The translations under genes and the position numbers were made by a program. The notes under the pieces were generated by a model. The model was not told where the DNA came from. It saw only the letters and a list, made by a program, of their open reading frames with translations, and ran no database searches. A DNA stretch of 64,000 bases from Vogesella urethralis (GTDB lineage Bacteria > Pseudomonadota > Gammaproteobacteria > Burkholderiales > Chromobacteriaceae): contig NZ_VMDW02000136.1 in the NCBI RefSeq assembly GCF_007644045.2, positions 62,001-126,000 of the forward strand, written 5' to 3'. This document shows, piece after piece, positions 1-8,192 of the stretch (positions are counted from its first letter, which is position 1; every line of letters starts with the position of its first letter).

Positions 1-687
1 GCCAGCCTGTTTTATTACCGCTACAACCACCAGCGCAACCTGACGTTGCTGGCCGACGCCGGCCGCCGCCAGGCCGAGCTGCAGCAGGCCGAAACCGCCG
101 CCCGGCTGGCGCTGCTGCAAGCGCAGATCGAGCCGCATTTTCTGTTCAACACGCTGGCCACGCTGCGCAGCCTGATCGGCAGCGACCCGGCGCGGGCAAC
201 GCAGGCGCTGGACCTGCTTAACGACTACCTGCGCGCCAGCCTTAGCCGCACCCGCCGCCGCGAGGTGACGCTGGCCGACGAGCTGGCGCTGGTCACGCCG
301 TTGCTGGCGCTGGCACAGCTGCGTATGGGCGTGGCACGCTTGCAGTACCGCATCGACGTGGCCGAGTGCTGGCTGGGGCTGCCGATGCCGCCGCTGCTGC
401 TGCAGCCGCTGGTGGAAAACGCGCTGCAGCACGGGCTGGAGCCAGCGGTGGCCGGCGGCAGCCTGCTGATCGAAGCCATCGCGCAACCCGGCCGCCTGTG
501 CCTGCGCGTCAGCGACAGCGGGCTGGGGCTGGCGGATGGCCACGGCAGCAGCGGGGTAGGGCTGGCCAACGTGCGCCAGCGCCTGCACGCGCTGTACGGC
601 GAGCGCGCCGCCTTGTCATTGTATGCACGGCAGCCGCACGGTGTGGTGGCCGAGCTGAGCCTGCCGCTGGAGGAACCCCACGCATGA
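1..687 (+). CDS. LytS/AlgZ-type sensor histidine kinase (5' truncated by window edge)
   Basis: The frame is open from base 1, so the N-terminal sensory part lies outside the window. Visible is a His_kinase (PF06580-type) domain with the phospho-acceptor motif PHFLFNTL near base 134, then an HATPase region with N-box VENALQHGL (about base 412) and glycine-rich boxes (DSGLGL, GVGLANVRQRL). The family is membrane bound and phosphorylates a LytTR-type response regulator. The stop overlaps the next start (ATGA at 684-687), so the two are translationally coupled. The stimulus cannot be read from this fragment. Confidence 0.9.
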   Translation, partial: ASLFYYRYNHQRNLTLLADAGRRQAELQQAETAARLALLQAQIEPHFLFNTLATLRSLIGSDPARATQALDLLNDYLRASLSRTRRREVTLADELALVTPLLALAQLRMGVARLQYRIDVAECWLGLPMPPLLLQPLVENALQHGLEPAVAGGSLLIEAIAQPGRLCLRVSDSGLGLADGHGSSGVGLANVRQRLHALYGERAALSLYARQPHGVVAELSLPLEEPHA

Positions 688-1415
688 CCCGCATCCTGAT
701 CGCCGACGACGAAGCACTGCAGGCCGCCAGCCTGGCGCAACGCTTGCAGGCACTGTGGCCCGACAGCAGTGTGCTGCCCTTGGTACACAACGGTATCGAC
801 GCGGTAGCGGCGCTGGCGCGCGAGCAGCCGGACATTGCCTTCCTGGATATCCGCATGCCGGGGCTGACCGGGCTGCAGGTGGCCGCAGCGGCGGCGCGCT
901 GCCGCGTGGTGTTCGTCACCGCCTACGACGAGTATGCGCTGGCAGCGTTTGACGCCAGTGCCGTCGACTACCTGCTGAAGCCGGTTAGCGATGCGCGGCT
1001 GGCGCAGTGCGTCAGCCGGCTGCAGCGCGACACCCGCCCGGCGCCCGACCTGGCCGCCGTGCTGGCGCAGTTGGCCGCGCCGGCCGCCCGCGCGTGGCTG
1101 CAATGGCTGCACGCGGGGCTGGGCGACACCACGCGGCTGATTGCGGTGGACGAGGTGCTGTACTTTCAAGCCAGCGACAAGTACACCGAGATCGTCACCG
1201 CGCACGAACGCCACCTGATCCGGCTGCCGCTGAAAGAGCTGCTGGCGCAACTGGACCCGCAGCGCTTTGCGCAGATTCACCGCAGTTACATCGTCAGCCT
1301 GCCGCAGGTTGGCCGCATCGAACGCGACCTGCTGGGCCGGCAACAGGTGATCCTGAAAGACGGCCGCAGCCTGCCGTTATCGCGCAGCCACGCGGCGCAG
1401 TTTCGCCAGATGTAG
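684..1415 (+). CDS. LytTR-family response regulator (AlgR/LytR type)
   Basis: 243 aa. An N-terminal receiver domain (about residues 1-118) shows the acidic pocket DDE near residues 8-10, phospho-acceptor Asp in FLDIRMPG, and the conserved Lys in YLLKPV. A C-terminal LytTR DNA-binding domain (about 135-243) contains FQASDKYTEIVT and FAQIHRSYIVSL. The start is the ATG inside the ATGA overlap with the kinase gene, which makes a classical kinase/regulator pair. LytTR regulators bind direct repeats upstream of surface, fimbrial or carbon-starvation genes; the target here is unknown. A hairpin terminator follows. Confidence 0.92.
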   Translation: MTRILIADDEALQAASLAQRLQALWPDSSVLPLVHNGIDAVAALAREQPDIAFLDIRMPGLTGLQVAAAAARCRVVFVTAYDEYALAAFDASAVDYLLKPVSDARLAQCVSRLQRDTRPAPDLAAVLAQLAAPAARAWLQWLHAGLGDTTRLIAVDEVLYFQASDKYTEIVTAHERHLIRLPLKELLAQLDPQRFAQIHRSYIVSLPQVGRIERDLLGRQQVILKDGRSLPLSRSHAAQFRQM

Positions 1416-1432
1416 CCTGTCAGCCTTGCCCC

Positions 1433-1471
1433 ACAGCCCGGCACGGGAAACCTGCCGGGCTGTCTGCTTTT
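1433..1471 (+). terminator. Rho-independent terminator after the LytTR regulator
   Basis: An 11-bp perfect stem (1433-1443 with 1453-1463) and 9-nt loop is followed by a pyrimidine-rich tract ending in TTTT. It lies 17 nt after the regulator stop. Confidence 0.75.
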
Positions 1472-1601
1472 ATGCCGCTGGCGAAGGCCGGGAACCGTTG
1501 GTCGCCTTGGTGGGTCTTTGGTCGCATAATGCCTTTTTTGTAAACCGATTCATATAGGATTGATAGCGGTTTTCTTGACTATCAACCAGCAAGGAGCACA
1601 C

Positions 1602-2366
1602 ATGAAACAGGGGATGGCAGGCGTAGGCCTGATGTTGGCCGCGATGGCGGTACAGGCGGGTGACTGGCAAGCCGGCATCGGCGCCGGGGTCGGCAGCACC
1701 CTTTACCGCGGCGAAAACAGCAGGGCCGTGGCCATACCGCTGCTGGGTTACCAGGGCGAGCAGTTTTACGTGCAGGGCCCGGAGCTGGGCTGGAAGCAGC
1801 CGCTGGGCAGCAAGCTGACAGCCACCGCCAAGGCGCAGTGGGAATTTGACGAGTTCGACCCCAAGGATAACGACATCGCCGCGCTGCGCCAGCTGGACAA
1901 GCGCAAGCAAGGGGCGCTGGTGGGCGGCGAGCTGAGCTGGGCGCTGGACCCGCGCACCACGCTGTCGCTGGACGCCATGCACGACGCCGGTAACCGTCAT
2001 AAGGCTACACTGACCACCGTGGCGGTAGAGAACGTGCTGCCGTTCAGCACGCAGCAAGACGCCTTCGTGGTGTCGGCCGCAGCCACCTATCTGCCCAAGG
2101 CCTACCAGCAGTACTACACCGGCGTGAGCGCCAGCGAAGCGGCACGTAGCGGCCTGCCGGCTTACCAGGCCGACTCGGCCACCCGCTACCAGCTGGGCGC
2201 TAGCTGGCGCCACGCCTTCAACCGCCATCTGGCGGTACTGACCCGCGTGTCGGTCAGCCACTTGCCGGCGTCGCTGAAGTGGGACGCTACCGCCCGTAGC
2301 GGTAGCCCGTTGGTTGAGCGTAACGTCACCGTTACCGGTACGCTGGGCATCCACTACCGCTTCTGA
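1602..2366 (+). CDS. MipA/OmpV family outer-membrane protein
   Basis: 254 aa. It has a signal peptide (MKQGMAGVGLMLAAMAVQA, cleavage before GDWQAG) and then a beta-barrel-like sequence of alternating aromatic/polar segments ending in HYRF, a typical outer-membrane C-terminal Phe. Family features visible are GAGVGSTLYRG near the N-terminus, YQGEQFYVQGPELGWK and the terminal GTLGIHYRF. MipA scaffolds MltA and penicillin-binding proteins in E. coli, while OmpV-like members are general porin/adhesin-type barrels; which applies here cannot be told. The start is supported by AAGGAG about 6 nt upstream. It stands alone and ends at a bidirectional terminator. Confidence 0.85.
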   Translation: MKQGMAGVGLMLAAMAVQAGDWQAGIGAGVGSTLYRGENSRAVAIPLLGYQGEQFYVQGPELGWKQPLGSKLTATAKAQWEFDEFDPKDNDIAALRQLDKRKQGALVGGELSWALDPRTTLSLDAMHDAGNRHKATLTTVAVENVLPFSTQQDAFVVSAAATYLPKAYQQYYTGVSASEAARSGLPAYQADSATRYQLGASWRHAFNRHLAVLTRVSVSHLPASLKWDATARSGSPLVERNVTVTGTLGIHYRF

Positions 2367-2382
2367 GCTGGCGGCAGCGCAA

Positions 2383-2415
2383 AGCCCCTGTCTGCACACG
2401 CAGGCAGGGGCTTTT
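2383..2415. terminator. Bidirectional hairpin terminator between mipA-like gene and truC
   Basis: A 12-bp stem with one G:T pair (AGCCCCTGTCTG / CAGGCAGGGGCT) and a 6-nt loop is flanked by AA upstream and TTTTT downstream. It can serve both convergent genes. Confidence 0.85.
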
Positions 2416-2446
2416 TATGTGCTGGTGGCACGCCGAGAGCGGCCGC

Positions 2447-3193
2447 TCAGGCCTCGCCCAGCCAGTGCGCCGGCAGCGCGCCGGCCCAGCCAAGTTCGCC
2501 CAGCAGGCGGGCAAAGTCGCCGCTGAGCGGTGCGGTCAGCGTCAGCGGTTGGCCGCTGTGCGGGTGGGTGATCTGCAGTTCGGCGGCGTGCAGCAGCATG
2601 CGGCCAACCTGGTATTGGGTCTGGAAGAAGCGGTTGTGCACGCCTTTGCCGTGGGTAGCGTCGCCGATGATGGGGTGGGCAATGTGCTTCAGGTGGCGGC
2701 GCAGCTGGTGGCGGCGGCCGGTTTCCGGTTGCAGCTGTACCAGTGCGTAGCGGCTTTGCGGGTAGCGGTCCACGGCAAACGGCAGCGTGCAGCGCGCCAG
2801 CGTGCGGTAGCGGGTGAACGCCGGTTGCGCGTTGAGTTGGGCGTTGTCGTGCACGTATTCGCGCTCGTCCGGCTGGCGGGTAATCGGGTGGTCGATGTCG
2901 CCGCTGTCGGCCGGGTGGCCGCGTACCACCGCCAGGTAGGTCTTGGCCGGGGCGCGGCTGGCAAAGGCGTCGTTCAGCAGGCGTGCGGTGGCGCTATCCA
3001 GCGCAAACAGCAGCACGCCGCTGGTGCCACGGTCCAGCCGGTGTACCGGAAACACCTGCTGGCCGATCTGGTCGCGCAGCAGCTGTACCGCAAAGCGCGT
3101 CTCGCGGCGGTCGATTTCGCTGCGGTGCACCAGCAGGCCGCTGGGTTTGTCGATGGCAATCAGGTGCGCGTCGCGGTACAGGATGGTCAGCAT
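2447..3193 (-). CDS. truC: tRNA pseudouridine(65) synthase TruC (RluA family)
   Basis: 248 aa. The N-terminal segment ILYRDAHLIAIDKPSGLLVHRS and the catalytic motif HRLDRGTSGVLLF (catalytic Asp in HRLDR, about residue 54) identify an RluA-family pseudouridine synthase. The HRSEIDRRET variant after the first motif and the short length without an S4 domain match TruC (260 aa in E. coli), which modifies U65 of tRNAs. The C-terminal QLRRHLKHIAHPIIGD is conserved. The start at the Met of MLTILYRD is chosen by family alignment; longer in-frame starts exist. No clear ribosome-binding site is visible. Confidence 0.88.
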   Translation of the reverse strand: MLTILYRDAHLIAIDKPSGLLVHRSEIDRRETRFAVQLLRDQIGQQVFPVHRLDRGTSGVLLFALDSATARLLNDAFASRAPAKTYLAVVRGHPADSGDIDHPITRQPDEREYVHDNAQLNAQPAFTRYRTLARCTLPFAVDRYPQSRYALVQLQPETGRRHQLRRHLKHIAHPIIGDATHGKGVHNRFFQTQYQVGRMLLHAAELQITHPHSGQPLTLTAPLSGDFARLLGELGWAGALPAHWLGEA

Positions 3194-3415
3194 GAAGGTT
3201 GGCCGCAAAAGGGAAGGCGCGCAGTGTAACAGTGCATGCTCGCGCTGGCGATGCCACACCTTGGCGCCAGAAAATGCCAGCGCGCAGCCCATTACGGGGC
3301 GGCTGTGGCAAATGTTGGCCGCTGGCTTGGGCACACGGCTTGCTGGCGGTTAGCATGACATCACGATGACAACAGGCGCCGCCGCCCCGTGGCGCCATCT
3401 CGACGAGGATCACCC

Positions 3416-5233
3416 ATGCTACCGTTGCGTACCATCACCCTGTCCTTGCTGCTGGCCGCCTGCGCCAGCGCCCCTGGTCACTTCACCTACAGCCCGCTGC
3501 CGCAGCAGCCGGAAGCCGCCAGCGGCTACCAGGAAAAAACCGGCTGGGCCACGCGCCAGTACGCGGTGGCTGCGGCCAACCCGCTGGCGACCGACGCCGG
3601 ACGCCAGGTGCTGGCCGCCGGCGGCAGTGCCATCGACGCCGCGGTGGCGGTGCAGATGGTACTGGGGCTGGTAGAGCCGCAAAGCAGCGGCATCGGCGGC
3701 GGTGCCTTCCTGCTGTATTTTGACGGCAAGGCAGTCAGTGCCTACGACGGCCGCGAAACCGCGCCGGCGGCGGTGGACGACAAACTGTTCATCGGCGCCG
3801 ACGGCAAACCGATGGCGTTCAACGACGCCGTAGTAGGTGGCCGCTCGGTGGGCGTACCCGGTGCGGTGGCGATGCTGGAAATGGCGCACCGCGAGCAGGG
3901 CAAGCTGCCGTGGGCCGAGTTGTTCGCGCCGGCCATCCGCCTGGCGGAGCAAGGCTTTGCCGTCAGCCCGCGGCTGTACACGCTGTTGAAATCCGACCCG
4001 TTCCTGAAGCAGGACCCGGTCGCCGCCGCGTACTTTTACCAGCCGGACGGCCAGCCGTGGCCGGTGGGGCACATCCTGAAAAACCAGCCCTACGCCGACG
4101 TGCTGAAAGCCATTGCCCGCCAGGGTAACCGCGCCTTGCAGCAAGGCAGTATTGCGCAAGCCATCGTGGCCAAGGTGCAGGGCCATGCGGCCAACCCCGG
4201 CAAGCTGACGCTGGCCGACCTGGCGGCCTATCAGCCCAAAAAGCGCGACGCGCTGTGCAGCGATTACCGCGCCGCCAGCCGCGACTACCGCCTGTGTGGC
4301 TTTCCGCCGCCCAGCAGCGGCATGATCGCGGTGGGGCAGATTCTGGGCATCCTGGCCAACACCCCGGCCGCCAGCCTGCCGCTGGCGCAGGGCGCAGACG
4401 GCAAGCCGTTGCCGTCACCGCAATGGCTGCACCTGTACACCGAGGCCTCGCGCCTGGCTTTTGCCGACCGCGCCAAGTACGTGGGCGACCCCGATTTCGT
4501 GTCGCCACCGGGCGGCAGCTGGCACACCATGCTGGCCCCGGCCTACCTGGCCAGCCGCGCCAAACTGATCACCGACAACAGCATGAAAACCGCGCAACCC
4601 GGCCAGCCCGGCGCGCTGAGCACTGCATTGGGCGTGGCGGCGGCGCAACCGGAGTACGGCACCAGCCACATCAGCATCATCGATCGCGACGGCCACGCGC
4701 TGAGCATGACCACCACCATCGAAGCGCAGTTTGGCGCGCGCCAGATGGTGAACCCCGGCGGCAAGGGGACGGGTGGTTTCCTGCTCAACAACGAGCTGAC
4801 CGACTTCAACTTTGCCCCCAACGACAGCAGTGGCCTGCCCACCGCCAACCGCGTGGAGCCGGGCAAGCGCCCGCGCAGCTCGATGAGCCCGACGCTGGTG
4901 TTCGACAAGGCCAGCGGCCAGGTGTTGATCAGCGGCGGCAGCCCCGGCGGCGCGCTGATCATCCACTACACCGCCAAAACCCTGTACGGCATGCTCAACT
5001 GGGGCATGAACGCGCAGCAGGCGATCAACCTGCCCAACTTCGGCGCCACCGGCGCGCCCACCATGCTGGAAGAAAAGCGCTTTCCGGCCAGTACCGTGGA
5101 CTGGCTGAAAGCTCATCAGCACGAAGTGCGTGAAACCGAGATGACCAGCGGCCTGCAGGCCATCGGCCGTACGGCTGATGGCTTCTTCGGCGGCGCCGAC
5201 CCGCGCCGCGAAGGCGTGGTGATGGGCGAGTAA
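3416..5233 (+). CDS. ggt: Gamma-glutamyltransferase, lipoprotein-anchored
   Basis: 605 aa. It is an Ntn-hydrolase that cleaves or transfers the gamma-glutamyl group of glutathione in the periplasm. The precursor self-cleaves before the Thr of EYGTSHISIIDRDG (about residue 420), giving large and small subunits. Substrate-site features visible include GGGAFLLY, YDGRETAP, NPGGKGTGGFLLNNELTDF and the SMSPTLVF / GSPGGALI glycine loop. The leader MLPLRTITLSLLLAAC carries a lipobox (LLAAC, Cys16), so the enzyme is probably lipid-anchored, unlike soluble E. coli GGT. The start is supported by GAGG about 7 nt upstream. It is monocistronic and ends before a strong hairpin. Confidence 0.93.
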   Translation: MLPLRTITLSLLLAACASAPGHFTYSPLPQQPEAASGYQEKTGWATRQYAVAAANPLATDAGRQVLAAGGSAIDAAVAVQMVLGLVEPQSSGIGGGAFLLYFDGKAVSAYDGRETAPAAVDDKLFIGADGKPMAFNDAVVGGRSVGVPGAVAMLEMAHREQGKLPWAELFAPAIRLAEQGFAVSPRLYTLLKSDPFLKQDPVAAAYFYQPDGQPWPVGHILKNQPYADVLKAIARQGNRALQQGSIAQAIVAKVQGHAANPGKLTLADLAAYQPKKRDALCSDYRAASRDYRLCGFPPPSSGMIAVGQILGILANTPAASLPLAQGADGKPLPSPQWLHLYTEASRLAFADRAKYVGDPDFVSPPGGSWHTMLAPAYLASRAKLITDNSMKTAQPGQPGALSTALGVAAAQPEYGTSHISIIDRDGHALSMTTTIEAQFGARQMVNPGGKGTGGFLLNNELTDFNFAPNDSSGLPTANRVEPGKRPRSSMSPTLVFDKASGQVLISGGSPGGALIIHYTAKTLYGMLNWGMNAQQAINLPNFGATGAPTMLEEKRFPASTVDWLKAHQHEVRETEMTSGLQAIGRTADGFFGGADPRREGVVMGE

Positions 5234-5258
5234 GCGTTTGCCCGTGCACTAAAACAAA

Positions 5259-5288
5259 AGCGGCCAAGCTGTTGTCAGCTTGGCCGCT
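5259..5288. terminator. Hairpin terminator between ggt and dppA-like gene
   Basis: A 13-bp perfect stem (5259-5271 with 5276-5288) with loop TTGT lies between two convergent genes, with an A-rich left flank and a T-rich right flank. The stem is an inverted pair of the 8-mer GCGGCCAA / TTGGCCGC that is over-represented across the window. Confidence 0.85.
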
Positions 5289-5313
5289 TCGCTTTGCTGC
5301 GCCTGTGCGAGGC

Positions 5314-6897
5314 TTATTTCACCACGGTCTTGCCGAAGTCCACGCGGCCGAACGGGCTGACGTTGTAGCCGCTGATGTTGGCGCTGGTGAGCGCGGCGGC
5401 GGTGGGGTGGGCCAGCGGTACCCACAGCGCCTGCTCCTTGATGATCTGCTGGGCGCGGGCGTAGTTGGCCGCGCGCAGTTTCGGGCTGGCGTCGCGGCGG
5501 GCGTCGGTAATCAGCTTGTCCAGCGTGGGGTCGCAGAAGCGGGCGAAGTTGGTGCCGCTCTGAACCGCGGCGCAACTGAATTGCGGGGTAAGGAAGTTGT
5601 CGGCGTCGCCGTTGTCACCAGCCCAGCCCATGAACAGCACGTCGTGCTCGCCGGCCTTGGCGCGCTTGATCAGCTCGCCCCATTCGATGACCTTGATTTC
5701 GGCCTTGACGCCGATCTTGGCCAGGTCGGCCTGCAGTACTTCGGCGCCGGCTTTCGGGTTGGGGTTCAGCGTGCTGCCGGTGGGGCGAATCCAGATGGTG
5801 GTGTCAAAGCCGTTGGGCAGGCCGGCGTCGGCCAGCAGTTTCTTGGCGCGGGCCAGGTCTTGCGGGTAGTCCTTGATGGCTTTGTTGTAGCCAAAAGTGG
5901 ACGGCGGGAACGGGTTGACGGCGGCGGTGGCGCTGCCGGCAAACACCACTTTCAGGTAGTTGGCCTTGTCGAAGGCCAGGTTGACGGCCTGGCGCACGCG
6001 TTTGTCGTCAAACGGCTTGTGCTGGCTGTTCAGCGCGATGAAGGCGGTGGAGAACATCGGCACGGTCAGTACCTTGATGCGGGCGTCGCCCGCAGCGTCG
6101 CTGATGTCCTGCGGTTTGGGGCTAAGGGCAATCTGGCATTCGCCGGCTTTCACTTTCTGGGCGCGTACCGCGCTGTCCGGGGTGATGGCGTAGATCAGGC
6201 GCTCGGCGGCCGGTTTGCCGCCAAAGTAGGCCGGGTTGGCCGCGTAGCGCACCGCGCTGTCCTTGGCCGAGCTCTGGAATACGAACGGGCCGGTGCCCAC
6301 CGGCTGCGCGTTCAGCTGCTCGAAGTTGCCGGCCTTGGCCAGCTGGTCGGCGTATTCGGCCGAGTAGATGCTGGCAAAGCCCATAGTCAGCAGTGGCACC
6401 AGCGTGGCGTCGGGCTGGTTGAGGTCGAAGCGCACGGTGCGGGCGTCTACTTTCACTACCGCCTTGATCAGCTTGTCCAGCTGGAACGATTTGGCGTGCG
6501 GGTAGCCATTGGGGGCGCTTTTGTACCACGGGTGGGCGGGGTCGATCATGCGCTGGAAGCTGAATACCACGTCGTCGGCGTTGAGGGCGCGGCTGGGGCT
6601 GAACCAGGCGGTTTTGTGGAAGGCTACCTTGTCACGCAGCGTGAAGGTGACCGACAGGCCGTCCGGCGCCACTTTCCAGGCACTGGCCAGGCTGGGGACC
6701 ACCTTGCCCTGGCGCGCGTCGTAGTCCACCAGGCGGTTGAACAGCACGTCGGCGCTGGCGTTGGTGGTGCTCAGCGAGTTGTAGCGCACCACGTCGAAGC
6801 CTTCCGGGCTGGCTTCGGTGCAGACGGTCAGCGGTTTGGCGAGGGCCGGCAGCGACAGGGCCAGCAGGGCGGCGAGGGCGGTAAGGCGTGCGGTCAT
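5314..6897 (-). CDS. Dipeptide/oligopeptide ABC transporter periplasmic substrate-binding protein (DppA-like)
   Basis: 527 aa with signal peptide (MTARLTALAALLALSLPALA) and SBP_bac_5 fold. Family signatures visible are TVCTEASPEGFD, the Trp/Phe-rich GWAGDNGDADNFL and FARFCDPTLDKLI. DppA of E. coli (535 aa) binds dipeptides and haem. The start is supported by AAGGA 7 nt upstream of ATG. No permease or ATPase genes are adjacent, so this is an orphan binding protein here. The next upstream gene belongs to a different unit. The peptide specificity is inferred from family resemblance only. Confidence 0.85.
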   Translation of the reverse strand: MTARLTALAALLALSLPALAKPLTVCTEASPEGFDVVRYNSLSTTNASADVLFNRLVDYDARQGKVVPSLASAWKVAPDGLSVTFTLRDKVAFHKTAWFSPSRALNADDVVFSFQRMIDPAHPWYKSAPNGYPHAKSFQLDKLIKAVVKVDARTVRFDLNQPDATLVPLLTMGFASIYSAEYADQLAKAGNFEQLNAQPVGTGPFVFQSSAKDSAVRYAANPAYFGGKPAAERLIYAITPDSAVRAQKVKAGECQIALSPKPQDISDAAGDARIKVLTVPMFSTAFIALNSQHKPFDDKRVRQAVNLAFDKANYLKVVFAGSATAAVNPFPPSTFGYNKAIKDYPQDLARAKKLLADAGLPNGFDTTIWIRPTGSTLNPNPKAGAEVLQADLAKIGVKAEIKVIEWGELIKRAKAGEHDVLFMGWAGDNGDADNFLTPQFSCAAVQSGTNFARFCDPTLDKLITDARRDASPKLRAANYARAQQIIKEQALWVPLAHPTAAALTSANISGYNVSPFGRVDFGKTVVK

Positions 6898-7091
6898 GAC
6901 GAGTCCTTGTAATGAGCGGCGGGGCAGCGTGCCCACCGGGCAATGATGGGCCACAGCATACCGCCAGCATGCGCTGCCGTGCCAAGCATTATTTGCGATA
7001 AGCATTTTCCATATCGATGCAAGCTGTGGTGCGCGGGCGACGGCCGGCAGCGGCGAGCTTTTGCCGGAGGGGGCCAAGCTGGCGCCTGGTC

Positions 7092-8192
7092 TTAGCCGTA
7101 GCGTTGCAGCAGTGGCGTGGCAGCACGGTGCAGCAGGGTGGCCAGCGTGGACAGTGCCAGCCGGTGACGGCCGTGCAGGTGGTGGGCAAATACGGCGCTG
7201 TATTCCAGCTGTGCTTGGCCGCCGCGGCGCCGTTTGAAGTCGCCGGCGCCGCTGCTGTAATGCAGCTGCAGGCCTGCGTCGCGGGCCAGGCGCAGTTGCA
7301 GCGCCATCAGCTGGCGGTACAGGCCCAGGCTGGCCGGCAGCCGGGTGTCGTAGCCCAGCAGCGGGCTGCTGGCCCAGCCGTAGCGCTGATACAGGCCCAG
7401 GCAGCCGACGATGCGGCCGTCCAGCGTCAGCGCGTACAGGTCGATGAAGCGCTGTTGCAGGCACAGGCGGAAGAACGCCAGCGTGAAGTCGGGGTTCAGC
7501 GGCGAGTGTTTTTCCAGGAACAGCAGCCGGTAGCATTGCTGCAGCGCAGGCAGGTCGGCCTCGCGCAGCTGGGCCGGGCCCAGCACGGTCAGGCCGCTGC
7601 CATCCAGCAGTTTCTGGTCTTGCCGCACATTGGGCAGCTGCCATACCGCCGCGTCGCCCGGCTGGCACAGGTAGACCTGGCGCGCCGGCAGCAGCTGCCA
7701 GCCTTGCGCCTGCAGCAGCGCGGGCAGGCCGGGGTTGGCCGCTTCGCACACATTGCGCAGCAGCAGCGGCGCGTCTGGCTGGCGCGCCAGCAGGGTGTCG
7801 GTGAGCAGCGTCAGTTCGTTGTCCGACCACTGCGGGTGCAGGTTGGTGGCGATCAGCCAGTTGTTGACGTGCCAGGCGCTGTCCAGCCGTGCCGCGCTGA
7901 TCAGGCCGCCCAGCGGTCCGCCGGCCGCGCTGGCCAGCCAGCGGCTGGTGTGGCCGTGGCGGGCGGCTTCGCGGCGCGGGTAGTGCAGCCAGGCGGCGCG
8001 CGGGCTGGCCACGTAGCTGTCTTCCGGGCGTAGCGCGCTCAGGCGGGTAACCGGGATGGCCGGGGTGCCGGCGTCGCTACAGCAAACGGTGCAGCGGGCG
8101 TTGGCTACCCAGTGCTGGCCGCCAAACTGGCGCGCCTGCGCCAGCCACTGGGCGTGGCCATCCAGCTGCAGCGGGTTTTCCAGGCGGCTCAT
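7092..8192 (-). CDS. GNAT/FemAB-fold acyltransferase coupled to a BtaA-like enzyme
   Basis: 366 aa. The C-terminal half carries acetyltransferase-like features (LDGRIVGCLGLYQRYGW, then LGLYRQLMALQLRLARDAGLQLHYSSGAGDFKRRRG) resembling the GNAT/FemAB superfamily. The N-terminal ~180 residues include a Cys pair (ARCTVCCSD) and AGGPLGGLISAARLDS. The start ATG overlaps the upstream stop (ATGA, 8189-8192), so it is translationally coupled to the BtaA-like gene. No methyltransferase (BtaB) is nearby. A plausible but unproven role is acylation of the amino-containing head group or lipid made by the partner. The exact substrate is unknown. Confidence 0.7.
   Translation of the reverse strand: MSRLENPLQLDGHAQWLAQARQFGGQHWVANARCTVCCSDAGTPAIPVTRLSALRPEDSYVASPRAAWLHYPRREAARHGHTSRWLASAAGGPLGGLISAARLDSAWHVNNWLIATNLHPQWSDNELTLLTDTLLARQPDAPLLLRNVCEAANPGLPALLQAQGWQLLPARQVYLCQPGDAAVWQLPNVRQDQKLLDGSGLTVLGPAQLREADLPALQQCYRLLFLEKHSPLNPDFTLAFFRLCLQQRFIDLYALTLDGRIVGCLGLYQRYGWASSPLLGYDTRLPASLGLYRQLMALQLRLARDAGLQLHYSSGAGDFKRRRGGQAQLEYSAVFAHHLHGRHRLALSTLATLLHRAATPLLQRYG

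Noticed and set aside
5272-6912. A 546-codon open frame on the plus strand opposite the DppA-like gene
   Set aside because: Antisense shadow of a clear SBP_bac_5 gene; composition is repetitive G/V/A-rich with no domain.
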